Shown: positions 38,219-49,807, counted from the stretch's first letter. The stretch is 64,000 nt of DNA from Mitsuaria chitosanitabida ATCC BAA-476 = NBRC 102408 (GCF_001598255.1 NZ_BCYP01000006.1:62001-126000), one strand, 5' to 3'. Numbers and translations are program-made. Notes: generated from the letters alone by a model not told the origin.

Positions 38219-39403
38219 ATGCCCCAACGGTCTCTCGTGTCCTGGTCCGCTCATTCCGCCGCGAGCGGATGGCGCCGCGCCCTGCTGGCGGCGGCGTCGG
38301 CGACGTCGCTGCTTGTGTTGGCCGCCTGCGGCAAGCAGGAAGCGCCCCCTGAACCCGAGCGCTATGTGCGCACGCTGGTGCTGACGCCGCAATCGGCCGG
38401 CCTGCAGCGCGAGTTCGCCGCCGAGGTCCGCGCCCGCATCGAGTCCCGCCTGTCCTTCCGCGTCGCCGGCAAGATCCTGGAGCGCCGCGTGGACCTGGGC
38501 TCGGTGGTCAAGCCGGGCCAGGCGCTGGCGCGCCTGGACAGCTCGGACCTGGTCCTCGCGCAGGAGGCCGCCAAGGCCGGCGTGCTGGCCGCCCGGGTCA
38601 ACCGCGACCAACTGGGCGCTGATTACAAGCGCTACATCGACCTGCACCGCCAGGGCTTCATCAGCGCGGCCGAACTCGACCGCCGCGACGCCGCCTTCAA
38701 GGCCGCGCAGGCGCAGTTCGACCAGGCGCGCGCCCAGTCCGACGTGCAGCGCAACCAGGCGCAGTATTCGACGCTGGTCGCGGACGTCGCCGGCGTGGTG
38801 ACCGGCATCGACGCCGAGCCCGGCATGGTCGTGGCCGCCGGCACGCCGGTGCTGCGCGTGGCCAACGACGGCCCGCGCGATGTCGTCTTCTCCGTCTCCG
38901 AGGACCAGGTCGCGCTGGTGCGCGCCGCCGCGGCCCGTCCCGACGGCCTGAAGGTCAAGCTCTGGACCGACGCCAAGGCCGAGCCGCAGCCGATCAAGCT
39001 GCGCGAGCTGGCCGCCGCCGCCGATCCGGTGACGCGCACCTTCCTGGTCAAGGCCGAGCTCAAGGACCAGACCGTCCATCTGGGCCAGACCGCGACCGTG
39101 ATCCTGACGGGGACGCCGGCCGACAACGCGATCAAGCTGCCGCTGAGCGCGGTGATGGAATCGCAGGGCAAGAGCGCCGTGCTGCTGCTGGACGGCAAGA
39201 CGATGACGGTGAGCCCCAAGCCGGTGACCGTCGTCGGCGCCGAGGGCAACGAGCTGATCGTGCAAGGCCTGGCCTCCGGCATGGAAGTCGTGACCGCGGG
39301 CGGCCATGTGCTGACGCCGGGTCAGAAGGTCAAGCGTTTCCGTCCGCCGGGCGCGCCGACCGAGCCCGCCGCGCCCGCGCCGCAGGCCTCTGCCCAACGC
39401 TGA
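38219..39403 (+). CDS. RND efflux periplasmic adaptor lipoprotein
   Basis: A 394-residue membrane-fusion protein of the HlyD/AcrA type. Lipobox LAAC places the acylated cysteine at residue 37. Barrel-sandwich halves flank a helical hairpin (VAGKILERRVDLGSVVKPGQ, later DVAGVVTGIDAEPGMVVAAG). It bridges the inner-membrane pump to an outer-membrane channel. Start ATG 38219 has GAGGTGG upstream; a TTG at 38204 is less likely. The pump gene begins 16 bases later. No outer-membrane factor is encoded here, so TolC/OprM must come from elsewhere. Confidence 0.93.
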   Translation: MPQRSLVSWSAHSAASGWRRALLAAASATSLLVLAACGKQEAPPEPERYVRTLVLTPQSAGLQREFAAEVRARIESRLSFRVAGKILERRVDLGSVVKPGQALARLDSSDLVLAQEAAKAGVLAARVNRDQLGADYKRYIDLHRQGFISAAELDRRDAAFKAAQAQFDQARAQSDVQRNQAQYSTLVADVAGVVTGIDAEPGMVVAAGTPVLRVANDGPRDVVFSVSEDQVALVRAAAARPDGLKVKLWTDAKAEPQPIKLRELAAAADPVTRTFLVKAELKDQTVHLGQTATVILTGTPADNAIKLPLSAVMESQGKSAVLLLDGKTMTVSPKPVTVVGAEGNELIVQGLASGMEVVTAGGHVLTPGQKVKRFRPPGAPTEPAAPAPQASAQR

Positions 39404-39419
39404 GCGCCGGGAGCCATCG

Positions 39420-42400
39420 ATGAGCAACCCGAGCCGCGCCGGTTTCAACCTCTCGCGCTGGGCGCTGGAGCACGCCCCGCTGACGCGCTACCTGATGGTG
39501 GTGCTGATGGTGCTGGGCTTCGCCGCCTACTTCCAGCTGGGCCAGGACGAGGATCCCCCGTTCACCTTCCGCGCCATGGTCGTGCAGGCCTACTGGCCGG
39601 GCGCCACGCCGCAGCAGATGGCCGAGCAGGTCACCGACAAGATCGAACGCACCCTGCAGGAGGTGCCGCACGCCGACAAGATCCGCAGCTACACCAAGCC
39701 CGGAGAATCGCTGACCATCTTCCAGGTCAAGGACAACACCTCGCCAGGCGAGGTGCCGCAGCTCTGGTACACGGTCCGCAAGAAGATCGGCGACCTCAAG
39801 GCCACGCTGCCGCAAGGCGTGCTGGGGCCGTTCTTCAACGACGAGTTCGGTGACGTCTACGGCTCGATCTTCGCGCTGTCCAGCGACGGGGGCTTCTCGC
39901 TCGAGGACCTGCGCCAGCAGGCCGAGGCGGTGCGTTCCGAGCTGCTGCGCGTGCCCGACGTGGCCAAGGTCGACCTCTTCGGCGTGCAGGCGGAGAAGCT
40001 CTTCGTCGAGATCTCGCAGAAGCGGCTGGCCGAGCTGGGCCTGGACTTCAACCAGGTGATCTCGCAGCTCAACGCGCAGAACGCGGTGGAGAGCGCCGGC
40101 GTGATGGACGCCGGCAGCGCCAACGTGCAGATCCGTGTCGAGGGCCAGATCAACTCGGTCCAGGCGCTGAGCGACTTCCCGATCCGCGGCGTCAACACCG
40201 CCACCGGCGCGGCCAGCAGCCTGCGTCTGGGCGACATCGCCAAGGTGACCCGCGGCTACGTCGATCCCGCCACCACCATGGTCCGCTACAACGGCAAGCA
40301 GGTCGTGGCGCTGGGCGTGTCCATGGGCAAGGGCGGCGACATCATCGCGCTGGGCAAGGTGCTGCAGACCACGGTCAAGCGCCTGCAGCAGCAGCTGCCC
40401 GCCGGCATCACGCTGCAGCAGATCCAGGACCAGCCCTCGGCGGTGAAGACCTCGGTGGGCGAGTTCGTGCACGTGCTGATCGAGGCCGTGGTCGTGGTGC
40501 TGGGCGTGAGCTTCATCGCCCTGGGCCTGCACTTCAAGCCGCTGCGCATCGACGTGTGGCCGGGCCTGGTGGTGGGCATCACCATTCCGCTGGTGCTGGC
40601 GATCACCTTCGTGGTGATGCTCTACGCGGGCGTGGGGCTGCACAAGATCTCGCTGGGCTCGCTGATCATCGCGCTGGGCTTGCTCGTCGACGACGCGATC
40701 ATCGCGGTGGAGATGATGGTGCGAAAGCTCGAGGAGGGCTACGACAAGATGCACGCGGCCACGTACGCCTACGACGTGACCGCCAAGCCGATGCTGACCG
40801 GCACCTTGATCACCGCGGTGGGCTTCCTGCCCATCGGCCTGGCCAAGTCCACCGTCGGCGAGTACACCTTCGCCATCTTCGCGGTGACGGCGGCGGCGCT
40901 GGTGATCTCCTGGGTGGTGTCGGTCTACTTCGTCCCGTATCTGGGCGCGCTGCTGCTCAAGACGCGCGCCGGCCACGAGGGCGAGGCCCACGAGGTCTTC
41001 GACACGCCGTTCTACAACCGGTTCCGCCGCTGGGTCGCGTGGTGCGTCTATCACCGCTGGAAGACCATCGGCCTGACGATCCTCGTGTTCGTGCTGGGCC
41101 TGGCCGGCATGGGCAAGGTGCAGCAGCAGTTCTTCCCGGACTCGAGCCGCCCGGAGATCCTGGTCGACCTGTGGCTGCCCGAGGGCTCGACGATCAGCCA
41201 GAGCAATGAGGTCGCCAAGCGCTTCGAGGCCCGCATGGCCAAGGAGCCGCTGGTGGGCAGCATCGCCACCTGGGTCGGATCCGGCGTGCCGCGCTTCTAT
41301 CTGCCGCTGGACCAGATCCTGCCCAACACCAACGTCAGCCAGGCCATCCTCCTGCCCAAGACCCCGGCCGACCGCGAGACCCTGCGCCGCAAGCTCCCCA
41401 AGATCCTGGCGGAGGAGTTCGCCGAAGTGCGCGGGCGCGTGAAGCTGCTGCCCAACGGGCCGCCGGTGCCGTATCCGGTGCAGTTCCGCATCTCCGGCGA
41501 CGATCCGGCGCAACTGCGCCTGTACGCCGACCGCGCCAAGGAGATGATGCGCGCCAACCCCAACATGCTTGGCGTGAACGACGACTGGAACGAGGCGATC
41601 AAGGTCCTTCGCCTGCAGGTCGACCAGGACAAGGCGCGCGCGCTGGGGGTCACCAGCCAGAGCATCGCCCAGGCGGCGCGCATCCTCGTGTCGGGTGCGC
41701 CGGTGTCGCAGTACCGCGAGGCCGACCGCCTGATCGACATCGTGCTGCGCCAGCCCGTGACCGAGCGCGACACCCTGTCCGAACTGGCCAACGCCTACGT
41801 GCCGACGGCCTCGGGCCGCTCGGTGCCGCTCACGCAGATCGCCAAGCCGCAGTTCACCTGGGAACCCGGCCGCATGCACCGCGAGAACCGCCAGTTCACG
41901 ATCACGGTGCAGGGCGACGTCATCGAAGGCCTGCAGGGCGCGACAGTGACCAACCAGGTCTGGCCCAAGCTCGACGCCATGGCCAAGGAGATGCCGCCGG
42001 GCTACTCGATCACCATCGCCGGCGCGGTGGAGGAGAGCAGCAAGGGCACCGGCTCGATCGCGGCCGGCGTGCCGATCATGCTGTTCGTGACCTTCACGCT
42101 GCTGATGCTGCAGCTGCACAGCTTCTCGCGGGCGATGCTGGCCTTCCTGACCGGCTTCCTCGGCATCGCGGGCGTGTCGGCGGCGCTGCTGATCCTGAAC
42201 CGGCCGTTCGGCTTCGTCGCGCTGCTGGGCGTGATCGCGCTGCTGGGGATGATCCAGCGCAACTCGGTGATCCTGATCGACCAGATCGAGCAGGACCGCT
42301 CGCGCGGCGTGCCGGCCGCGCAGGCCATCGTCGAGTCGGCGGTGCGCCGGCTGCGGCCGATCGCGCTGACCGCGGCGGCGGCGGTGCTGGCGATGGTGCC

Positions 42401-42560
42401 CCTGTCGCGCAGCGTGTTCTGGGGCCCGATGGCCGTGGCCATCATGGGCGGCCTGATCGTGGCCACCGTGCTCACGCTGCTGGCGCTGCCGGCGATGTAC
42501 GCGGCCTGGTTCCGCGTCGACCGCGACAAGCACGCCGGCGTCGCGCCCGCGGCGCACTGA
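39420..42560 (+). CDS. RND efflux inner-membrane pump
   Basis: A 1046-residue proton-driven pump of the AcrB/MexB superfamily, with two large periplasmic loops and 12 membrane helices. The proton-relay pair is visible in helix 4 (LGLLVDDAIIAVEMM), and the family start LTRYLMVVLMVLGFAAYFQLGQDEDPPFTF suggests the HAE2/cation-like branch rather than AcrB itself. It probably exports hydrophobic drugs or solvents with the preceding adaptor. The ATG follows GGGAGCCATCG. A terminator-like hairpin follows the stop. Confidence 0.93.
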   Translation: MSNPSRAGFNLSRWALEHAPLTRYLMVVLMVLGFAAYFQLGQDEDPPFTFRAMVVQAYWPGATPQQMAEQVTDKIERTLQEVPHADKIRSYTKPGESLTIFQVKDNTSPGEVPQLWYTVRKKIGDLKATLPQGVLGPFFNDEFGDVYGSIFALSSDGGFSLEDLRQQAEAVRSELLRVPDVAKVDLFGVQAEKLFVEISQKRLAELGLDFNQVISQLNAQNAVESAGVMDAGSANVQIRVEGQINSVQALSDFPIRGVNTATGAASSLRLGDIAKVTRGYVDPATTMVRYNGKQVVALGVSMGKGGDIIALGKVLQTTVKRLQQQLPAGITLQQIQDQPSAVKTSVGEFVHVLIEAVVVVLGVSFIALGLHFKPLRIDVWPGLVVGITIPLVLAITFVVMLYAGVGLHKISLGSLIIALGLLVDDAIIAVEMMVRKLEEGYDKMHAATYAYDVTAKPMLTGTLITAVGFLPIGLAKSTVGEYTFAIFAVTAAALVISWVVSVYFVPYLGALLLKTRAGHEGEAHEVFDTPFYNRFRRWVAWCVYHRWKTIGLTILVFVLGLAGMGKVQQQFFPDSSRPEILVDLWLPEGSTISQSNEVAKRFEARMAKEPLVGSIATWVGSGVPRFYLPLDQILPNTNVSQAILLPKTPADRETLRRKLPKILAEEFAEVRGRVKLLPNGPPVPYPVQFRISGDDPAQLRLYADRAKEMMRANPNMLGVNDDWNEAIKVLRLQVDQDKARALGVTSQSIAQAARILVSGAPVSQYREADRLIDIVLRQPVTERDTLSELANAYVPTASGRSVPLTQIAKPQFTWEPGRMHRENRQFTITVQGDVIEGLQGATVTNQVWPKLDAMAKEMPPGYSITIAGAVEESSKGTGSIAAGVPIMLFVTFTLLMLQLHSFSRAMLAFLTGFLGIAGVSAALLILNRPFGFVALLGVIALLGMIQRNSVILIDQIEQDRSRGVPAAQAIVESAVRRLRPIALTAAAAVLAMVPLSRSVFWGPMAVAIMGGLIVATVLTLLALPAMYAAWFRVDRDKHAGVAPAAH

Positions 42561-42598
42561 GCCGGCCCGTTCCCGCGGCGAAACCGGACTGAACCGGC

Positions 42599-42643
42599 AG
42601 GGGTTTCTCCCGCCCGCGAGGGGTCGGAGAAACCCCTCATTCC
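42599..42643 (+). terminator. Terminator-like hairpin after the RND pump
   Basis: Perfect 12-bp stem AGGGGTTTCTCC/GGAGAAACCCCT (42599-42610 and 42626-42637) followed by CATTCCTT, a weak T-tract. Confidence 0.65.
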
Positions 42644-42648
42644 TTGGC

Positions 42649-42654
42649 TACAAT
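42649..42654 (+). promoter_or_regulatory. Candidate -10 for tRNA-Leu and tig
   Basis: TACAAT, about 117 bases before tRNA-Leu. No clear -35, and the stem of the previous terminator occupies that place. Confidence 0.4.
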
Positions 42655-42770
42655 CGCCGGTTTCCCGGATCGCGGGACTTTGCCCTCCGGGGCGGTCCGC
42701 AACTCTGAATTACCAAGGGAACGCCGCGTCCGCTGCGCTGCAGCCGGCCGAGACGTTCCCAGTTCACCCG

Positions 42771-42857
42771 GCGCGGGTGGCGAAATTGGTAGACGCACCA
42801 GGTTTAGGTCCTGACGCCTTCACGGGCGTGCCGGTTCGAGTCCGGCCCCGCGCACCA
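42771..42857 (+). tRNA. tRNA-Leu (anticodon UAG)
   Basis: 87 bases including encoded CCA. Acceptor GCGCGGG pairs with CCCGCGC. The anticodon loop TTTAGGT gives UAG. A variable arm (GCCTTCACGGGC) marks a class II tRNA. The anticodon stem has one C-A mismatch at its base. It lies 26 bases before the tig ATG, so it is probably cut from the tig transcript. Confidence 0.96.
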
Positions 42858-42883
42858 CACTCTCAACCGATTCCGAGTCCACT

Positions 42884-44194
42884 ATGGCTGTCACCGTCGA
42901 AACTCTCGAAAAGCTGGAACGCCGCATCACGCTCACGCTGGCGGCCGACGACATCAACACCGAAGTCGAGTCCCGCCTGAAGAAGCTGGCCCGCACCGTC
43001 AAGGCCGACGGCTTCCGCCCGGGCAAGGTGCCCATGTCCTTCGTCGCCCAGCGCTACGGCGCCTCGGTGCAGTACGAAGTCGTGAACGACAAGCTGGGCG
43101 AGGCCTTCACCTCCGCCGCCAACGAAGCCAAGCTGCGCGTCGCCGGCATGCCCCGCATCGAGCAGAAGGACGGCGCCGCTGACGGCCAGCTGGCCTTCGA
43201 CGCGACCTTCGAGGTCTATCCCGAAGTCAAGATCGCCGACCTGGCCGGCGCCGAGGTCGAGCGCATCGCCGCCGACGTGACGGAAGAAGCCATCGACAAG
43301 ACCGTCGAGATCCTGCGCAAGCAGCGCCGCTCGTTCGCCCAGCGCGGCGCGGCGGACGTGGCCGCCGACGGCGACCGCGTGTCCATCGACTTCGAAGGCA
43401 AGATCGACGGCGAACCCTTCGCCGGCGGCAAGGCCGACGGCTTCCAGTTCCTGCTGGGCGAAGGCCAGATGCTCGAAGCCTTCGAGAAGGCCGTGCGCGG
43501 CATGAAGGCGGGCGAGTCCAAGACCTTCCCGCTGGCCTTCCCCGAGGACTATCACGGCAAGGACGTCGCCGGCAAGGAAGCCGACTTCCTGGTCACCGTC
43601 AAGAAGATCGAGGCCCAGCACCTGCCCGAAGTGAACGAGGCCTTCGCCAAGGCCCTGGGCATCAAGGACGGCACCGTCGAAGCCCTGCGCGCCGACATCA
43701 AGAAGAACCTCGAGCGTGAAGTGAAGTTCCGCGTCCTGGCCAAGAACAAGGGCGCCGCGATGGACGCGCTGGTCGGCAAGGCCGAGCTGGACGTTCCCAA
43801 CGCCCTGATCGAAGGCGAAGCCGAGCGCATGGTCGCCAACGCCCGCGAGGACCTGAAGAAGCGCGGCATCAAGGACGCCGACAAGGCCCCGATCCCCGCC
43901 GAGCTGTTCAAGGATCAAGCCGAGAAGCGCGTGCGCCTGGGCCTGGTCGTGGCCGAGCTGGTCCGTTCGAACAACCTGCAAGCCAAGCCCGAGCAGCTGC
44001 AGGCCCACATCGAAGAGATCTCGCAGAGCTACGAGAAGCCGGCGGAAGTCGTGCGCTGGTACCTGTCGGACCGCGAGCGCATGGCCGAGGTCGAAGCCGT
44101 CGTGATCGAGAACAACGTCACCGACTTCATCCTGGGCAAGGCCAAGGTCACCGACAAGTCGCTGCCCTTCGACGAACTGATGGCCGGCGCCTGA
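42884..44194 (+). CDS. tig: Trigger factor (ribosome-associated chaperone and prolyl isomerase)
   Basis: A 436-residue chaperone at the ribosome exit tunnel. The N-terminal ribosome-binding domain has the signature region GFRPGKVPMSFVAQRYG. The FKBP-type prolyl isomerase domain (about 155-245) includes DRVSIDFEGKIDGEPFAGG and the flap LPLAFPEDYHG-like segment. The C-terminal helical cradle follows. The ATG at 42884 starts the usual N-terminus. It precedes clpP, clpX and lon, the conserved folding and degradation cluster. Confidence 0.97.
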   Translation: MAVTVETLEKLERRITLTLAADDINTEVESRLKKLARTVKADGFRPGKVPMSFVAQRYGASVQYEVVNDKLGEAFTSAANEAKLRVAGMPRIEQKDGAADGQLAFDATFEVYPEVKIADLAGAEVERIAADVTEEAIDKTVEILRKQRRSFAQRGAADVAADGDRVSIDFEGKIDGEPFAGGKADGFQFLLGEGQMLEAFEKAVRGMKAGESKTFPLAFPEDYHGKDVAGKEADFLVTVKKIEAQHLPEVNEAFAKALGIKDGTVEALRADIKKNLEREVKFRVLAKNKGAAMDALVGKAELDVPNALIEGEAERMVANAREDLKKRGIKDADKAPIPAELFKDQAEKRVRLGLVVAELVRSNNLQAKPEQLQAHIEEISQSYEKPAEVVRWYLSDRERMAEVEAVVIENNVTDFILGKAKVTDKSLPFDELMAGA

Positions 44195-44277
44195 TCGCCG
44201 ACCTGCGATCCAAGGCTGACGCTCGCGCACTCCGGGTCTTCCATCTCTTGAAAGACTGAACCGCGATCGCCACGTGA

Positions 44278-44310
44278 GGCGCCGGGCCGCAAGGCCGGCG
44301 CCTTTTTCTT
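44278..44310 (+). terminator. Intrinsic terminator of tig
   Basis: Stem GGCGCCGG/CCGGCGCC with loop GCCGCAAGG, followed by TTTTTCTTT. Confidence 0.92.
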
Positions 44311-44398
44311 TCCCCGCGCGGTCTCGATGCGCGGGCGACAAGGGCATTGGAGCGCACGACATAATGAGCCGTGACGCGAACCCACCACAGAGGATTTC

Positions 44399-45007
44399 AT
44401 GAGCGCTCTGGAAACTAGCAACCTGGGCATGGTGCCCATCGTCATCGAACAGTCGGGCCGCGGCGAGCGCGCCTACGACATCTACAGCCGCCTGCTGCGC
44501 GAGCGCATCGTCTTCCTGGTCGGCCCGGTCAACGACGCGGTGGCCAACCTGGTCGTGGCGCAGCTGCTGTTCCTGGAGAGCGAGAACCCCGACAAGGAGA
44601 TCTCGCTGTACATCAACTCGCCGGGCGGCAGCGTCTCGGCGGGCATGTCGATCTACGACACGATGCAGTTCATCAAGCCGCAGGTCTCGACGCTGTGCAT
44701 GGGCATGGCCGCCTCGATGGGCGCCTTCCTGCTGGCCGCCGGCGAGAAGGGCAAGCGCTTCGCGCTCCCGAACTCCAAGATCATGATCCACCAGCCGCTG
44801 GGCGGCGCCCAGGGTCAGGCCACGGACATCGAGATCCATGCCCGCGAGATCCTCAAGACTCGCGAGCAGCTGAACCGCATCCTCGCCGAGCGCACCGGCC
44901 AGAGCCTGGAGAAGATCCAGGCCGACACCGAGCGCGATTACTTCATGTCGGCGGCCGAATCGGCGACCTACGGTCTGATCGATCAGGTCATCGAGAAGCG
45001 CCCCTGA
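44399..45007 (+). CDS. clpP: ATP-dependent Clp protease proteolytic subunit
   Basis: A 202-residue serine peptidase forming the tetradecameric chamber of ClpXP and ClpAP. The catalytic triad is S106 (GMAASMGAF), H131 (IMIHQPLGG) and D180 (ERDYFMS). The ATG follows AGAGGATTTC. A CATAAT box at 44360-44365 gives a likely own promoter. The ClpX partner gene lies 289 bases downstream. Confidence 0.97.
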   Translation: MSALETSNLGMVPIVIEQSGRGERAYDIYSRLLRERIVFLVGPVNDAVANLVVAQLLFLESENPDKEISLYINSPGGSVSAGMSIYDTMQFIKPQVSTLCMGMAASMGAFLLAAGEKGKRFALPNSKIMIHQPLGGAQGQATDIEIHAREILKTREQLNRILAERTGQSLEKIQADTERDYFMSAAESATYGLIDQVIEKRP

Positions 45008-45169
45008 TCGTCCGGGCAGGGGAGGGTCGGGCGGGCGTCCTCGACGCCGCCGGCCTCCTCGCTGCCTCGATGGTCCCGCCATCCGTGTCGATGTCCGGAG
45101 CCCAGTGAGCCGGGCTCGACGTCCGCGGATGGAACCGCGAGCGGACAGCGACAACTGACCGCCCTTTGA

Positions 45170-45221
45170 CGGCACCAACTGACCACTCTTAGGGGCTTTT
45201 ATCCCCTCAAGGGTGGTGCCG
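45170..45221 (+). other. Stem-loop in the clpP-clpX spacer
   Basis: Near-perfect hairpin with ACCACTCTT (45182-45190) paired to AAGGGTGGT (45209-45217) and AGGGG paired to CCCCT with one bulge, loop CTTTTAT. An alternative outer helix pairs CGGCACC (45170-45176) with GGTGCCG (45215-45221). No T-tract follows, so it is not a simple terminator. A TATCAT box (45232-45237) may be the clpX -10. The remainder of the 289-base gap shows no gene. Confidence 0.6.
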
Positions 45222-45296
45222 GCAATTGAACTATCATCAATGCAGGCACTTGCCTGTATTCCCCGCAGCAACTCCAGCAGCCCCAGCAGCACTCCC

Positions 45297-46565
45297 ATGG
45301 CCGAGAAAAAAGGCAACTCCAGCGAAAAAGTCCTGTACTGCAGCTTCTGCGGCAAGAGCCAGCACGAGGTCAAGAAGCTGATCGCTGGCCCGTCGGTGTT
45401 CATCTGCGACGAGTGCATCGAGCTGTGCAACGACATCATCCGTGACGAGGTCCCGGCGGAGACGCCCGGCGGCGCGCGCGCGAGCAAGTCGGACCTGCCG
45501 GTGCCCAGCGAGATCAAGACGACGCTGGACCAGTACGTCATCGGCCAGGACGTGGCCAAGCGCACGCTGTCCGTCGCGGTCTACAACCATTACAAGCGGC
45601 TGCGCCACGCGGCCGACACCAAGGACGGCGTCGAGCTGTCCAAGAGCAACATCCTGCTGATCGGGCCGACCGGCTCGGGCAAGACCCTGCTGGCGCAGAC
45701 GCTGGCGCGGGTGCTCAATGTCCCCTTCGTGATCGCCGACGCGACCACGCTGACCGAAGCCGGCTATGTCGGCGAGGACGTCGAGAACATCATCCAGAAG
45801 CTGCTCCAGAACTGCAACTACGACGTCGAGCGCGCCCAGCGCGGCATCGTCTACATCGACGAGATCGACAAGATCAGCCGCAAGGCCGACAACCCGTCCA
45901 TCACGCGCGACGTGTCGGGCGAGGGCGTGCAGCAGGCACTGCTGAAGCTGGTCGAAGGCACGATGGCGTCGGTCCCCCCGCAGGGCGGCCGCAAGCATCC
46001 GAACCAGGACTTCCTGCAGATCGACACCACCAACATCCTGTTCATCTGCGGCGGCGCGTTCGACGGCCTCGAGAAGGTCATCCAGAACCGGTCCGAGAAG
46101 TCGGGCATCGGCTTCGGCGCCTCGGTCAAGAGCAAGAGCGAGAAGAAGGTCGGGGAGCTGTTCCGCGAGGTGGAGCCGGGCGATCTGATCAAGTTCGGCC
46201 TGATCCCGGAACTGGTCGGCCGCCTGCCCGTCATCGCGACGCTGGGCGAGCTGACTGAAGACGCGCTGGTGCAGATCCTGACCGAGCCGCGCAACGCGCT
46301 GGTCAAGCAGTATCAGCAGCTGTTCTCGATGGACGGCGTGGAACTGGAAGTGCGTCCGTCCGCGCTGAACGCCGTCGCGCGCAAGGCACTGGCCCGCAAG
46401 ACCGGCGCCCGCGGCCTGCGCTCGATCGTCGAGCACGCCCTGATCGACACGATGTTCGAGTTGCCCTCGCTGGACGGCGTGGCCAAGGTGGTGCTGGACG
46501 AACACAACATCGACGAGGACTCCAAACCGTTGCTCGTCTACCGCGAAGCCAAGGCCAGCGCCTGA
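45297..46565 (+). CDS. clpX: ATP-dependent unfoldase ClpX
   Basis: A 422-residue AAA+ hexamer that recognises, unfolds and threads substrates into ClpP. The N-terminal zinc domain has C15, C18, C37 and C40 ([18 protein letters not shown]). Walker A GPTGSGKT is at 123-130, pore loop GYVGED at 156-161, Walker B VYIDEID at 185-191, and the ClpP-binding IGFGA loop is present. Start ATG 45297 gives the normal MAEKKG N-terminus; the frame remains open 84 bases upstream. Confidence 0.97.
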   Translation: MAEKKGNSSEKVLYCSFCGKSQHEVKKLIAGPSVFICDECIELCNDIIRDEVPAETPGGARASKSDLPVPSEIKTTLDQYVIGQDVAKRTLSVAVYNHYKRLRHAADTKDGVELSKSNILLIGPTGSGKTLLAQTLARVLNVPFVIADATTLTEAGYVGEDVENIIQKLLQNCNYDVERAQRGIVYIDEIDKISRKADNPSITRDVSGEGVQQALLKLVEGTMASVPPQGGRKHPNQDFLQIDTTNILFICGGAFDGLEKVIQNRSEKSGIGFGASVKSKSEKKVGELFREVEPGDLIKFGLIPELVGRLPVIATLGELTEDALVQILTEPRNALVKQYQQLFSMDGVELEVRPSALNAVARKALARKTGARGLRSIVEHALIDTMFELPSLDGVAKVVLDEHNIDEDSKPLLVYREAKASA

Positions 46566-46577
46566 CCGTCCTACCGG

Positions 46578-46605
46578 TTCAGGCTATTGAACGGCACCTT
46601 GTAAT
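46578..46605 (+). promoter_or_regulatory. Candidate promoter of lon
   Basis: TTCAGG and TGTAAT with a 16-base spacer, about 43 bases before the lon ATG. No heat-shock (sigma-32) consensus was recognised. Confidence 0.35.
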
Positions 46606-46648
46606 TGGCACCTCGGACCCGAGATGGGTCTGAGAAAGAGAGGTTTTC

Positions 46649-49081
<2,433 letters not shown>

Positions 49082-49106
49082 ACGGCGCTCGTTCGCGAGC
49101 CCCATG

Positions 49107-49137
49107 ACAACGGCGCCTTCGGGCGCCGTTGTTCATT
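49107..49137 (+). terminator. Terminator-like hairpin of lon
   Basis: 11-bp stem ACAACGGCGCC/GGCGCCGTTGT with TTCG loop, followed by TCATT only, a weak T-tract. Confidence 0.7.
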
Positions 49138-49195
49138 CCGGGCCGATGACGGCGAGGCACGTTTGGGCGATCTTCAGAAAGAATGCGCCGAACTC

Positions 49196-49225
49196 TTGTG
49201 TGACCCTCAAAAACCGTTCTATACT
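49196..49225 (+). promoter_or_regulatory. Promoter of the tRNA-Gly/Cys cluster
   Basis: TTGTGT (49196-49201) and TATACT (49220-49225) with an 18-base spacer, about 80 bases before the first tRNA-Gly. Confidence 0.6.
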
Positions 49226-49313
49226 CTCGGCTTCAGCGCAAACGGTGCTGCAAGACGAAGCGAATCGCAAGAGACGCCAAGTGGAGCGAAGCAGGCAGTG
49301 CGTTGAAGACCAT

Positions 49314-49389
49314 GCGGGAATAGCTCAGTTGGTAGAGCGCAACCTTGCCAAGGTTGAGGTCGCGAGTTCGAGCCTCGTTTCCCGCTCCA
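49314..49389 (+). tRNA. tRNA-Gly (anticodon GCC), copy 1
   Basis: 76 bases with encoded CCA. Acceptor GCGGGAA pairs with TTCCCGC. Anticodon loop TTGCCAA gives GCC. Identical to the two copies downstream. A terminator follows at 49402. Confidence 0.97.
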
Positions 49390-49401
49390 GGCATTCAAAG
49401 G

Positions 49402-49426
49402 ATGGAAGCTCCGGCTTCCATTTTTT
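49402..49426 (+). terminator. Internal terminator after the first tRNA-Gly
   Basis: Stem ATGGAAGC/GCTTCCAT with a short loop, followed by TTTTTT. It separates the first tRNA-Gly from tRNA-Cys. Confidence 0.75.
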
Positions 49427-49480
49427 ATCGGAATCGGACAACCAAATCCGGTTTCTACAGAATCCCGTCCAGGGTTCTGG

Positions 49481-49554
49481 GGCGCGATAGCAAAGCGGTT
49501 ATGCCCCGGATTGCAAATCCGGTCAGTCCGGTTCGACTCCGGATCGCGCCTCCA
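49481..49554 (+). tRNA. tRNA-Cys (anticodon GCA)
   Basis: 74 bases with encoded CCA. Acceptor GGCGCGA pairs with TCGCGCC. Anticodon stem CCGGA/TCCGG holds loop TTGCAAA, giving GCA. Confidence 0.97.
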
Positions 49555-49567
49555 AAGAATGGACATT

Positions 49568-49643
49568 GCGGGAATAGCTCAGTTGGTAGAGCGCAACCTT
49601 GCCAAGGTTGAGGTCGCGAGTTCGAGCCTCGTTTCCCGCTCCA
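49568..49643 (+). tRNA. tRNA-Gly (anticodon GCC), copy 2
   Basis: 76 bases, identical to copy 1 at 49314, with encoded CCA. It starts 13 bases after tRNA-Cys, so the two share a transcript. Confidence 0.97.
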
Positions 49644-49692
49644 ACATTACCAAAGGGTAGTTGGATGCCATTGCATTCAATTGTCCTGCGAT

Positions 49693-49768
49693 GCGGGAAT
49701 AGCTCAGTTGGTAGAGCGCAACCTTGCCAAGGTTGAGGTCGCGAGTTCGAGCCTCGTTTCCCGCTCCA
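49693..49768 (+). tRNA. tRNA-Gly (anticodon GCC), copy 3
   Basis: 76 bases, identical to copies 1 and 2, with encoded CCA. It is followed by a strong terminator. Confidence 0.97.
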
Positions 49769-49776
49769 AATCTTCA

Positions 49777-49807
49777 AAAAGGGAAGCCGTTCGGCTTCCC
49801 TTTTTTC
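49777..49807 (+). terminator. Terminator of the tRNA-Cys/Gly cluster
   Basis: Stem AAGGGAAGCC/GGCTTCCCTT with loop GTTC, followed by TTTTTTC. Its sequence resembles the internal terminator at 49402. Confidence 0.92.

Noticed and set aside
39330-42557. Very long open frame antisense to the RND pump (over 1000 codons)
   Set aside because: It is a mirror of codon bias in GC-rich DNA: its product is rich in histidine, arginine, aspartate and glutamine with no family resemblance, while the sense strand encodes a complete pump.
46570-46648. Heat-shock (sigma-32) promoter for lon
   Set aside because: A TTGAAC is present but no CCCCAT-type -10 follows at the right distance; a weak sigma-70 match fits better.
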